A stretch of DNA of 7,570 bases from CAYXXZ01 sp964469165 (GCA_964469165.1 CAYXXZ010000118.1:1-7570), one strand, 5' to 3'; shown: positions 1 to 6,725, counted from the stretch's first letter. A program made the numbers and translations. The notes: generated from the sequence alone by a model not told the origin.

Positions 1-26
1 AACAACTGCCTCAACGACAATGCCAT
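1..26 (-). CDS. 5' end of a third operon gene, product unknown (partial)
   Basis: The complement reads ATG at 26-24, followed by eight open codons (MALSLRQL) to the left edge. The A of this ATG is the last base of the TGA stop of the preceding lipoprotein gene, giving the TGATG overlap that also joins the two upstream genes of this operon. That repeated arrangement is the main support for a real start; a G-rich stretch about ten bases upstream could serve as a ribosome binding site. Far too little is visible to suggest a function. The short N-terminus shows no lipobox within the window. Confidence 0.55.
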
Positions 27-967
27 CAGCGTCCGCCCCGTTTGTATTTGCGATACTCATCCCACAGCTTTTCCCGCAGCTGCGGGTCGCTTTCCTTCAT
101 CGCGGCCTCGCGAATCTGGCGCGCCACGATGTCGTCGTCGCTGCCGTCGGCAACATCCGCTGGCACAGTGCCGTGGCCTCCCGCACTCGGGGCTCCGGCC
201 ACCTGGGTGCCCGAGCCACTGCCGCCACCCGAAGGCATCGGCGGCACCGTCATCTCTTCATCGCCTTCGGCGCCCGCACCACCGGGCTCGGAAAGATCAG
301 CTTCCTCGAACAGCGGACCGCCGCCGCCCGCCATACCCTCGTCAGCGCCATCGTCGCCCGCGCTCGCACCTGCACCATGGCCCGCACCCAGGGTCTGGGC
401 CGCCGCGCGCTCGGTGAGGATCATGCCATCGAACACCGCGAGCGAGGCATTGAGCTGCTCGTCCAGTTGACCGACGGCTTCGTCCGCGGTCATACCCGGT
501 GCGCCGCCGCTTTGTGTACCGGGGGCGTCAGCGAAGGGGTCGCCTCCCTCCGCACCCTCGCCGCCATTACCCGCCGGGGCGCCCTGGCCTTCTTCCCAGC
601 CGCCGCCGGAGTGCGGCGAACCCGCTGCCGCCGCGTCGCCCATGGCACCAGCGTCGCGCCCCTCTGCCGAGGGAGCGCCCGCGGAAGCGGCCTCGCCACC
701 CGATTCGCCGGGCGTGGATGATGGATCCGACGCAGACGGCGATGTATCGCTGCCTGCACTGCCTGCGGCGGAGGCGCTGGCCGGAGCGGATGCCGCGCTG
801 CTGTCACCCTGGCTGCCGGACGACTGGCTGGGAGCAGTGCTGCTGGAGGACTGCGACGAGCTGCTGCCCGAGGTGGCGGGCGGCGTCGATTGCGGCATGG
901 ACTGCTGGGTCTTGCAACCCACCAGCATCAAGGGAACCACGACAAGGGCCAACAGTACACGAATCAT
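26..967 (-). CDS. Ser/Gly/Ala-rich low-complexity lipoprotein, function unknown
   Basis: A 313-residue predicted lipoprotein that I do not recognise. Residues 1-17 form a short hydrophobic signal with lipobox LVGC, so Cys18 would be lipidated; residue +2 is Lys rather than Asp, which favours sorting to the outer membrane. Residues 24-60 are a Ser-rich tract. Residues 60-160 and 195-275 are Gly/Ala/Ser/Glu-rich, probably disordered and acidic. Two segments look ordered: a helix-like stretch at about 160-190 (from TADEAVGQLDEQLNASL) and a charged C-terminal helix at about 278-310 (around REAAMKESDPQLREKLW). A lipid anchor, a long flexible linker and a terminal helix would suit a tether reaching across the periplasm, but this is inference. 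The start ATG (967-965) overlaps the TGA of the TPR gene, with a GGAGA-like site at 978-982 inside that gene. Antisense frames are also open here because of the GC-rich composition; the signal peptide and coupling decide for this strand. Confidence 0.8.
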   Translation of the reverse strand: MIRVLLALVVVPLMLVGCKTQQSMPQSTPPATSGSSSSQSSSSTAPSQSSGSQGDSSAASAPASASAAGSAGSDTSPSASDPSSTPGESGGEAASAGAPSAEGRDAGAMGDAAAAGSPHSGGGWEEGQGAPAGNGGEGAEGGDPFADAPGTQSGGAPGMTADEAVGQLDEQLNASLAVFDGMILTERAAAQTLGAGHGAGASAGDDGADEGMAGGGGPLFEEADLSEPGGAGAEGDEEMTVPPMPSGGGSGSGTQVAGAPSAGGHGTVPADVADGSDDDIVARQIREAAMKESDPQLREKLWDEYRKYKRGGR

Positions 968-2319
968 CAGGGGGCAATCTCCAGTCGGTAGTCTATGTCG
1001 CTGGCCACCATTTCACCGTCCGCCAACCGGGGGCGGAACCTGGCACTTCTGAGCACTTTGTAACCTGCCTTCTTCACGATTTCGTCATTGTCGGGAAAGG
1101 TTTCCACGATGTCGATATTGCGCGGTGTTCCCTGCGAGGTAATGCTCAGGTGTGCCACCACGTACGGATTTTTGCTGTCCTGAACCGGATCGCCAACGGA
1201 CTCCTCACTGACGGGGATGATACGCGGCTTGCCGAACAATTGGCGGCGCGCCTCCTGATCCTCGCCAAGCAGGTTCCAGGCCTCCCTGTAGACCTTGCCC
1301 GCCGAGCTGTAGCGGCCGAACATCAGGTGCCAGTCGGCCAGATCGGCGAGTGCCGCGGCTTTCTGTTCGAGAGTGGCGTCGGGGTTGAGAGCGTGATAGC
1401 GGAAGATGTTCTCCAGCGCCACGACGCCGCTGCGGTAGCTGTTGACCACCAGCACCTCGTCCTGGCTGAGCGGATCGACCATGGTGCGATCCATGGTGGT
1501 AAAGGATATGCCTTCCTTCTGACCCACCGGATGGCGGCGCCCGTGATCGGCGAGCAGGAAGTTGGCGAGCGCCAGGTTGCGCCACAGCGGCAGCAGGGTG
1601 ACGTTGCCCACCGGCGTCTCGGCACTGACCGTATTGAGGGCCTCGACCATCAGGCGATAGGCGTTGCCGAGATGGTGGAGGCTCTTGCGATCGGGGTTGC
1701 GGGAGTAGGCTCGCAGGTGCCAGTCGCTCTTCTCCTTGAGCATGCCGATCATCTCGGGGCTGTGGCGATCGTAGTTGCGGGTGTAGAGCCCGAAGATGCG
1801 CTCGAAGGATTCGTCGGCGCTGTCCAGGTCGCGCATCGCTTCATATGCGCTCATCATGCCGCGCAGCATCGGTTCCTGGCTGAGGCTGTAGATGCCGTTG
1901 TTGACGCGCTGGATGTGCATGGCACGGCGAAACGACTGCAGCGCTTCCTCGTGCATGCCCAACTGTTGCTGAACGTTGCCCAGACCGTTGAGAGATTCGC
2001 TGAGGTGGAGATCGTAGGTATCGAACGCGGCTTCCTGAACGGCAATCTGCTGGTGGTACACCTTCAACATCTGCCGCTGATTCTGTTCCAGCGGTACACC
2101 GAGATCGTCCTCGTTTGCCACGAGGGCGTCGCTGTCTGCTGCGGTCGTTTCGGACAGTGGATCATCGAGGTTGTGGGACGCGGGTAACGACAATTCCTCC
2201 GCATCGGAGAAAAGCACTTCCTCCTCGGACTGGTCGGCTGAGCTTTCGCTTGCGCAACTGGCAGCAGACAGGCCCAGCAGCACCACAAGCAGCCCTGAAT
2301 GGATAAGGTTGAGGCGCAT
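967..2319 (-). CDS. TPR-like lipoprotein with C-terminal TonB-type domain
   Basis: A 450-residue predicted lipoprotein. Residues 1-21 are a signal ending in SAASC, with lipidation expected at Cys22; the lipobox is atypical because -3 is Ala. Residues 23-75 are acidic and probably flexible. Helical repeats of TPR type are visible at about 104-140 (SLNGLGNVQQQLGMHEEALQ) and 146-182, with another candidate at 320-352 (LADWHLMFGRYSSAGKVYRE). Residues 386-450 resemble the TonB C-terminal fold: a strand with a central Gly (SITSQGTPRNIDIVE), a helix, then SARFRPRLADGEMV, which matches the RFRP-x-G pattern of that family. There is no TonB-style transmembrane anchor or Pro-rich linker, so energy transduction is unlikely; the domain is more probably used for binding. 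It is the first gene of a coupled operon. A weak AAGG at 2331-2334 (complement) precedes the start. The partner is unknown. Confidence 0.85.
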   Translation of the reverse strand: MRLNLIHSGLLVVLLGLSAASCASESSADQSEEEVLFSDAEELSLPASHNLDDPLSETTAADSDALVANEDDLGVPLEQNQRQMLKVYHQQIAVQEAAFDTYDLHLSESLNGLGNVQQQLGMHEEALQSFRRAMHIQRVNNGIYSLSQEPMLRGMMSAYEAMRDLDSADESFERIFGLYTRNYDRHSPEMIGMLKEKSDWHLRAYSRNPDRKSLHHLGNAYRLMVEALNTVSAETPVGNVTLLPLWRNLALANFLLADHGRRHPVGQKEGISFTTMDRTMVDPLSQDEVLVVNSYRSGVVALENIFRYHALNPDATLEQKAAALADLADWHLMFGRYSSAGKVYREAWNLLGEDQEARRQLFGKPRIIPVSEESVGDPVQDSKNPYVVAHLSITSQGTPRNIDIVETFPDNDEIVKKAGYKVLRSARFRPRLADGEMVASDIDYRLEIAP

Positions 2320-2546
2320 GGACGGTTGACCTTGAAAGCCGGTTTTAGTTCCTGTGATCTGGAAACGCCAAAGCCACAGGTTTCGAGCAGGAGCCCTGCA
2401 AAAATCGTGGATTCAACAAAGCCCTGTTTATACCTTATGGCTAATTCGCAAAATCCTGTAGTGCCTATGCATGAAGTTTAGGCCGTAACACCAGGCTCTG
2501 CCAAAAACCTCGAAGGCTGCGCAGAGTCTGTTAGAATCCCGTGCCT
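2320..2546. promoter_or_regulatory. Divergent intergenic region between the lipoprotein operon and uvrD
   Basis: These 227 bases separate two divergently transcribed units, so promoters for both should lie here. The part at 2400-2460 is AT-richer than the flanking genes. On the minus strand TATAAA (complement of 2428-2433) is a candidate -10 for the lipoprotein operon, without a convincing -35. On the plus strand TAGAAT at 2532-2537 is a good -10 match ending only nine bases before the uvrD ATG. No convincing LexA box is present: CTGTTTATACCTTATG at 2424-2439 has the left half-site only. Confidence 0.4.
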
Positions 2547-4706
2547 ATGGATGTTACCTCAATTCTCGACTCGCTGAACACTGCGCAACGCGAAGCCGTC
2601 AGCCATACGGACAACCACCTGCTGGTGCTGGCGGGGGCGGGCAGCGGCAAAACCCGCGTTCTCGTCCACCGCATCGCCTGGCTGATTCGCGTGGAGCAGG
2701 TTCCTCCCCACGCCATTCTCGCGGTGACCTTCACCAACAAGGCCGCCCATGAAATGCGCGCGCGGATTTTCGACATGCTCGGCATCTCGCCGCGCGGCAT
2801 GTGGGTCGGCACCTTCCACGGTCTGGCTCACCGGCTGTTGAAAGCCCACTGGCACGAAGCGGGACTGCCGGAAAATTTCCAGATTCTCGATGCCGACGAT
2901 CAGTTGCGCCTGGTGAAAAGAGTCTGCGCCGATCTCGGCATCGACGACAGCCGCTACCCGGCCAAGCAGGCGCTGTGGTACATCAACGGCCAGAAAGACG
3001 AAGGCCTGCGCGCGCGCCACATCCAGCCGGAGCACGACCCTTTCAACGCCACCATGCTGCGCATCTACAGCGCTTATGAAGAGGCCTGCCAGCGCGGTGG
3101 TCTGGTGGATTTTGCCGAGCTGCTGCTGCGCGCCCATGAGCTGTGGCTCGACAACCCGCAATTGCTCGCTCACTATCAGCAACGCTTCGCGCACATTCTG
3201 GTGGACGAATTTCAGGATACCAACGCCATTCAATACGCCTGGCTGCGCATGCTCGCGGGACAGAGCGGCAAGGTCACCGCGGTGGGGGACGACGACCAGT
3301 CCATCTACGGCTGGCGCGGCGCGCGCATCGAGAATATCCAGAACTTTTCCAGCCACTTCGCCAACACGCGCATCGTGCGCCTGGAGCAGAACTACCGCTC
3401 CACCGGCACCATCCTCAAGGCCGCCAATGCGGTGATCGCCCGCAACAGCGAGCGCCTGGGCAAGAATCTGTGGACCGAGGAGGACGATGGCGAGCTCATC
3501 TCTCTCTATGCGGGCTTCAACGAACACGATGAAGCGCGCTTCATTGCCGAGCGCATCCAGGCCTGGGTCAACAAGGGCAACAGCCTCGCCAGCGCCGCCA
3601 TTCTGTACCGCTCCAACGCCCAATCCCGGGTGCTGGAAGAGGCGCTGCTGCACGAGCAGATTCCCTACCGTATCTACGGCGGCCAGAAATTCTACGATCG
3701 CCTCGAAATTCGCAACGCTCTGGCGTATTTGCGCCTGGTGGTCAACCGCAGCGACGACGCCGCCTTCGAGCGCGTGGTCAACACCCCCACCCGCGGTATC
3801 GGCGACAAGACTCTCGACGCGGTGCGCCAGCTGGCACGCGACCAGGCCATTCCCCTGTGGCAGGCCACCGCACGCGCCATTCCCGGGCTACCGGGCAGGG
3901 CGGCCAATGCGCTCAAGGCATTCGTGACGCTGCTGGATGAACTCGCCGCCGAGAGCGCCGAGCTGCCCTTGCAGGAGCAGGTCGATCACGTCATCCAGCG
4001 CAGCGGGCTGGTGGATTTTCACGGCAAGGAAAAAGGCGAGAAGGGACAGGCACGGGTGGAAAACCTGCGCGAACTGGTGATCGCCTGCCGCGCCTTTGAA
4101 CCCCAGGATGCGGAGGCCCCGGTGTTGCCGCAGTTTCTCGCCGAAGCGGCGCTGGACGCGGGCGAACAACAGGCCGACACGGACCAGGACGCGGTCCAGC
4201 TGATGACTCTGCATTCCGCCAAGGGCCTGGAATTTCCCCTGGTTTTCATGGCCGGCATGGAAGAAAACCTGTTTCCCCACAAAATGTCGCTGGAAGAGCC
4301 GGGACGCCTCGAAGAAGAGCGGCGCCTGTGTTACGTGGGCATCACTCGCGCCATGGAAAAACTCTACCTGTGCTATGCGGAAACCCGCCAGCTCTACGGC
4401 TCGGAAGCCTGGAACGGCCTGTCGCGCTTCGTGCGCGACATCCCCGGCGAACTGATCGAGGAAGTGCGTCTCGGGGCGGCGATCTCGCGGCCTCTCGGCA
4501 GCACCCGGCAGGCGTCGCCGGGTTTTCTCAAGGAACAGGAGCACGGCGAATTTCGTCTCGGCCAGCGCGTGTTGCACAAGATCTTCGGTGAGGGCGTGGT
4601 GCTCAACTTCGAAGGCAGCGGTGCCCACCTGCGGGTGCAGGTCAATTTCCACGATGAAGGCAGTAAATGGTTGGTATTGCAGTACGCCAACCTGCAACCA
4701 CTCTAA
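2547..4706 (+). CDS. uvrD: DNA helicase II (UvrD), superfamily 1 3'-5' helicase
   Basis: ATP-dependent 3'-5' DNA helicase that removes the incised oligonucleotide and UvrC in nucleotide excision repair, unwinds nicked DNA in methyl-directed mismatch repair and strips RecA filaments; cytoplasmic. I see 719 residues, against 720 in E. coli, with all SF1A motifs in order: Walker A AGAGSGKT (29-36), Ia AVTFTNKAA (59-67), Ib MWVGTFHGLAHRLL (85-98), II DEFQD (220-224), III GDDDQSIYGWRGA (247-259), IV QNYRST (281-286), V LMTLHSAKGLEF (552-563) and VI VGITRA (597-602). The C-terminal RNA-polymerase/UvrB-binding Tudor-like segment is present (LGQRVLHKIFGEGVVLNFEG). I chose ATG 2547 over the in-frame GTG at 2541 because MDVTSILDSLN matches the E. 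coli start (MDVSYLLDSLN). No clear Shine-Dalgarno precedes it, and no strong LexA site is visible although the E. coli gene is SOS-induced. Confidence 0.98.
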   Translation: MDVTSILDSLNTAQREAVSHTDNHLLVLAGAGSGKTRVLVHRIAWLIRVEQVPPHAILAVTFTNKAAHEMRARIFDMLGISPRGMWVGTFHGLAHRLLKAHWHEAGLPENFQILDADDQLRLVKRVCADLGIDDSRYPAKQALWYINGQKDEGLRARHIQPEHDPFNATMLRIYSAYEEACQRGGLVDFAELLLRAHELWLDNPQLLAHYQQRFAHILVDEFQDTNAIQYAWLRMLAGQSGKVTAVGDDDQSIYGWRGARIENIQNFSSHFANTRIVRLEQNYRSTGTILKAANAVIARNSERLGKNLWTEEDDGELISLYAGFNEHDEARFIAERIQAWVNKGNSLASAAILYRSNAQSRVLEEALLHEQIPYRIYGGQKFYDRLEIRNALAYLRLVVNRSDDAAFERVVNTPTRGIGDKTLDAVRQLARDQAIPLWQATARAIPGLPGRAANALKAFVTLLDELAAESAELPLQEQVDHVIQRSGLVDFHGKEKGEKGQARVENLRELVIACRAFEPQDAEAPVLPQFLAEAALDAGEQQADTDQDAVQLMTLHSAKGLEFPLVFMAGMEENLFPHKMSLEEPGRLEEERRLCYVGITRAMEKLYLCYAETRQLYGSEAWNGLSRFVRDIPGELIEEVRLGAAISRPLGSTRQASPGFLKEQEHGEFRLGQRVLHKIFGEGVVLNFEGSGAHLRVQVNFHDEGSKWLVLQYANLQPL

Positions 4707-4726
4707 CGAACAATCAATAAAGCGAC

Positions 4727-4732
4727 GAGGAA
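4727..4732 (+). promoter_or_regulatory. Ribosome binding site of the TRAP receptor gene
   Basis: GAGGAA lies six bases before the ATG at 4739 and fixes that start. It sits in the 32-base gap after uvrD, which holds no terminator-like hairpin, so readthrough from uvrD is plausible. Confidence 0.7.
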
Positions 4733-4738
4733 CGGACA

Positions 4739-5827
4739 ATGACAAAGTGGCTATGGGCGCTTGCCGCCGTATTGGTGCTGGGCGGCTGCGGTGGTGGCGG
4801 TACGGAACAGCGCAGCGACAGCAGCGCGGACGAGCAAACCTTCCGCTGGAAGATGGTCACCACCTGGCCCAAGAATTACCCCGCGCTCGGCACCTCCGCG
4901 GAAAAATTCGCAACGCTGCTCGACGAAATGAGCCGCGGTCGCCTCAAGATCAAGGTCTACGGCGCCGGTGATCTGGTGCCCGCCATGGAAGTGTTCGACG
5001 CCGTCTCCCAGGGCACCGCGGAGATGGGCCACGGCGCTGCTTACTATTGGAAAGGCAAACTGCCTTCGGCGACGTTCTTCACTTCGGTGCCGTTCGGCCT
5101 CAACGCCCAGGAAATGAACAGCTGGCTCTATTATGGCGGCGGTCTGGATCTATGGCGCGAAGCCTACGCGCCCTTCAATCTGGTGCCGTTCCCTGCGGGC
5201 AATACCGGCGTGCAGATGGCTGGCTGGTTCAACCGGGAAATCAACAGTATCGACGATCTGCGTGGCCTCAAGATGCGCGTTCCCGGCATCGGCGGCGAAG
5301 TGCTGGGCCGCGCCGGTGTGCAACCCATCACCATCCCCGGCGGTGAGCTCTACACTGCCATGCAGACCCGGGTCATCGACGCGGTGGAGTGGGTTTCGCC
5401 CTACAACGATCTGGCGTTCGGCTTCCACCAGGTGGGCAAGCACTATTATTACCCCGGTTGGCAGGAACCGGGCCCCACCCTCGAACTGGTGATCAATAAA
5501 AAGGCCTGGGAGTCGCTGCCCGACGACCTCAAGCGCATGGTGGAAGTGACGGCGCGCGCGATCAACCAGGATATGCTCGATCTTTACACGGCGCGCAACA
5601 ATGAAGCGCTGACGGAACTGGTGGAGAAGCATGGCGTGGACGTTCGCCCACTGCCGGACGACGTGCTCGCGCGGCTGCGCGAACTGACCGGAGAAGTACT
5701 GACCGAGCTGGCGGCCTCGGATCCTATTGCCGCACGCGCCTACGAATCACAGAAAGCCTTCCTGAAAGGCGTCGGCAAATACCACGAGATTTCCGAGGAA
5801 GCCATCTACAGCGCGCGCAAACCCTGA
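4739..5827 (+). CDS. TRAP transporter substrate-binding lipoprotein, DctP/TakP-like
   Basis: Extracytoplasmic receptor of a tripartite ATP-independent periplasmic transporter; such proteins deliver small carboxylates to a DctQ/DctM membrane complex driven by an ion gradient. It has 362 residues, normal for the family. The signal segment 1-16 ends in lipobox LGGC, so Cys17 is probably lipidated, whereas most Gram-negative DctP proteins are soluble. Mature family landmarks: WKMVTTWPKNYPALG (37-51), VFDAVSQGTAEMGHGAAYYW (85-104), PFPAGNTGVQM (150-160), the conserved carboxylate-binding Arg180 (KMRVPG), AVEWVSPYND (215-224) and GWQEPGPTLE (240-249). By recall of the TakP/lactate-binding subgroup, Glu217-Trp218 and Glu243 sit where cation and substrate ligands occur, suggesting a 2-oxo or 2-hydroxy acid possibly bound with a metal ion; the exact ligand is not determined. 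No dctQ or dctM flanks it: uvrD lies upstream, then the repeat element and a convergent regulator gene. Confidence 0.93.
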   Translation: MTKWLWALAAVLVLGGCGGGGTEQRSDSSADEQTFRWKMVTTWPKNYPALGTSAEKFATLLDEMSRGRLKIKVYGAGDLVPAMEVFDAVSQGTAEMGHGAAYYWKGKLPSATFFTSVPFGLNAQEMNSWLYYGGGLDLWREAYAPFNLVPFPAGNTGVQMAGWFNREINSIDDLRGLKMRVPGIGGEVLGRAGVQPITIPGGELYTAMQTRVIDAVEWVSPYNDLAFGFHQVGKHYYYPGWQEPGPTLELVINKKAWESLPDDLKRMVEVTARAINQDMLDLYTARNNEALTELVEKHGVDVRPLPDDVLARLRELTGEVLTELAASDPIAARAYESQKAFLKGVGKYHEISEEAIYSARKP

Positions 5828-5842
5828 GCGCAGGAGCTGGGC

Positions 5843-5875
5843 GAGCTATAAGCTATAAGCTGTAAGCTTTAAGCT
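5843..5875 (+). repeat. Heptamer array 1 (four NTAAGCT units)
   Basis: After GAGCT at 5843-5847 come ATAAGCT, ATAAGCT, GTAAGCT and TTAAGCT in tandem at 5848-5875. It is the longest of three related arrays and forms the left arm of the terminal inverted repeat. Confidence 0.85.
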
Positions 5876-5900
5876 GGAGCTCTGGAAGAGCCGCGTTTTG

Positions 5901-5929
5901 CTGAGTTTCCACAGCAGTCGGAAACTCAG
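5901..5929. repeat. Perfect 10-bp inverted repeat (hairpin)
   Basis: CTGAGTTTCC at 5901-5910 is exactly complementary to GGAAACTCAG at 5920-5929, with a nine-base loop (ACAGCAGTC). A smaller hairpin, GCTCT-GGA-AGAGC, lies just before it at 5879-5891. Neither strand shows a run of T after the stem, so a classical intrinsic terminator is not supported. Confidence 0.75.
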
Positions 5930-5954
5930 GCTACAGTCGCGGGTGAGGCAGCGT

Positions 5955-5980
5955 GAGCTATAAACCATAAGCTTTAAGCT
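5955..5980 (+). repeat. Heptamer array 2 (internal, degenerate)
   Basis: GAGCT followed by ATAAACC (degenerate), ATAAGCT and TTAAGCT. It has the same direction as array 1 and can pair with array 3 as an alternative to array 1. The short stem GGCAC (5982-5986)/GTGCC (6002-6006) lies inside that alternative hairpin. Confidence 0.8.
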
Positions 5981-6013
5981 GGGCACTGCAAGATCGGAGT
6001 GGTGCCAGAGTTC

Positions 6014-6039
6014 AACTTAAAGCTTACAGCTTATAGCTC
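6014..6039 (-). repeat. Heptamer array 3 (inverted)
   Basis: Read on the minus strand it is GAGCT, ATAAGCT, GTAAGCT, TTAAGTT. It is the inverted copy of array 1 less one heptamer, with one substitution in the last unit. It ends 14 bases from the stop codon of the MarR-type gene. Confidence 0.85.
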
Positions 6040-6053
6040 GCCTCCAGGCGCCG

Positions 6054-6664
6054 TCAGCCGCCTTCCTTGTCCTGCTGGACAAGGTTGTGCTTCATGATCT
6101 TCAGCATGCCGTCGAGCAGTTTGTNNNNNNNNNNNNNNNNNNNNNNNNNNNNNNNNNNNNNNNNNNNNNNNNNNNNNNNNNNNNNNNNNNNNNNNNNNNN
6201 NNNNNNNNNNNNNNNNNNNNNNNNTCCTGCTGGACAAGGTTGTGCTTCATGATCTTCAGCATGCCGTCGAGCAGTTTGTTCTGCTCCTTGCTGATGCCCT
6301 TGATGGATTTATGATTGATTTCCATACCGATGTCCTGAAGGACGTGGAGAAGATCCTCGCCCTTGGGGGTCATGAACACCTTCTTGGCGCGGCGATCCTC
6401 GGGGTCAGGCAGGCGTTCCAGGACGCCGGAAATTTCCATCCTGTCGATGAGTCCGCCGAGGCTCACCTTGCCGACGTTCATCAGGTTGGCGAGCTTGGTT
6501 TGCGCAATGCCTTCCCTGCCGTAACGCGCGATGTTGATCAATACCCAGTACTGAGAGCGCGTGATGCCCAGGTGCTTCACTGCGCGATCCATCACTTTCT
6601 TGCGCAGCCTCGAGACATCGTGGATGAGAAAACCGGTAACGAAGGTAGGCTCTTTCGACGACAT
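6054..6664 (-). CDS. MarR-family transcriptional regulator (interrupted by assembly gap)
   Basis: Winged helix-turn-helix repressor or activator of the MarR family, a cytoplasmic homodimer that usually releases DNA on binding a small phenolic, lipid or acyl-CoA ligand. From the ATG at 6664, 146 codons read to the gap, ending HNLVQQ. The 55 bases left of the gap repeat the last codons and then continue DKEGG-stop (6054-6056). Collapsing the duplicated 55 bases and the Ns gives an intact 151-residue protein, the usual MarR length. Landmarks: DNA-binding helices in LGITRSQYWVLINIARYG (32-49) and QTKLANLMNVGKVSLGGLID (55-74), and the wing LPDPEDRRAKKVFMT (85-99), which carries the family DxRRxKK pattern. 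An in-frame extension upstream to 6820 is open but lacks family similarity and covers the likely promoter, so I start at MSSKEPTF. It is divergent from the enoyl-CoA hydratase-family gene, its likely target. Confidence 0.88.
6070..6124. repeat. 55-base sequence left of the gap, identical to 6225-6279
   Basis: Every base from 6070 to 6124 matches 6225 to 6279 in the same direction. The copy ends exactly at the first N and the other begins exactly at the last N, as expected for contig ends that overlap by one assembly k-mer. Confidence 0.95.
6125..6224. other. Assembly gap of 100 Ns
   Basis: One hundred consecutive Ns, a conventional placeholder length. The gap lies in the last codons of the MarR-type gene. 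Because both flanks are the same 55 bases, the true gap is probably a negative-length overlap and no sequence is missing. Confidence 0.97.
6225..6279. repeat. 55-base sequence right of the gap, identical to 6070-6124
   Basis: Second copy of the 55 bases. It encodes part of the MarR C-terminal helix (LLDGMLKIMKHNLVQQ) and continues in frame into the rest of that gene. Confidence 0.95.
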
Positions 6665-6700
6665 TGTATGGGGTTCCCAGGTCAGTTTACGATTGTTAAC

Positions 6701-6717
6701 ATGATACAAGAAATCAT
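6701..6717. promoter_or_regulatory. Candidate MarR-type operator
   Basis: ATGAT (6701-6705), a seven-base spacer and ATCAT (6713-6717) form an inverted repeat 37 bases before the MarR start. On the minus strand it includes TATCAT, a possible -10, so a bound dimer would block the promoter. Size and position fit autoregulatory MarR sites. No -35 is convincing. Confidence 0.35.
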
Positions 6718-6725
6718 ACTTATAG

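Larger units (their letters stand above)
5840..6042. repeat. MITE/REP-like element made of inverted heptamer arrays
   Basis: The element fills the space between the convergent TRAP receptor and marR-type genes. Its ends are imperfect inverted repeats: 5840-5854 equals the complement of 6042-6028 over 15 bases (GGCGAGCTATAAGCT). The left side then has one extra heptamer, after which GTAAGCTTTAAG (5862-5873) matches the complement of 6027-6016. A third, internal array at 5955-5980 is in the same direction as the left one. Between the left and internal arrays sits a perfect 10-bp hairpin. No coding frame is supported. A non-autonomous mobile element or a bidirectional transcription-stopping structure are both possible; no T-tract or target-site duplication is evident. 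Confidence 0.65.

Noticed and set aside
499..2187. Open frame of 562 codons on the plus strand opposite both lipoprotein genes
   Set aside because: Its translation resembles no family and has no signal or domain. The minus-strand genes have signal peptides, TPR and TonB-type domains and stop/start coupling. GC-rich codon bias keeps the opposite frame open.
2424..2439. Possible LexA box before uvrD (CTGTTTATACCTTATG)
   Set aside because: Only the left CTG half-site fits; the right half is ATG rather than CAG, so SOS control cannot be claimed.
2467..2481. Five-codon frame MHEV-stop upstream of uvrD
   Set aside because: No ribosome site, and frames of this size are expected by chance.
2559..3653. 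Open frame of 364 codons antisense to uvrD (and 285 codons at 3888-4745)
   Set aside because: Both are shadows of a fully conserved helicase gene and show no recognisable motifs.
5901..5929. Intrinsic terminator
   Set aside because: The stem is perfect but neither strand has a T-run after it. It could still impede transcription, but the classical signature is absent.
5843..6040. CRISPR array
   Set aside because: The repeats are contiguous heptamers in both directions without regular unique spacers and with no cas genes nearby.
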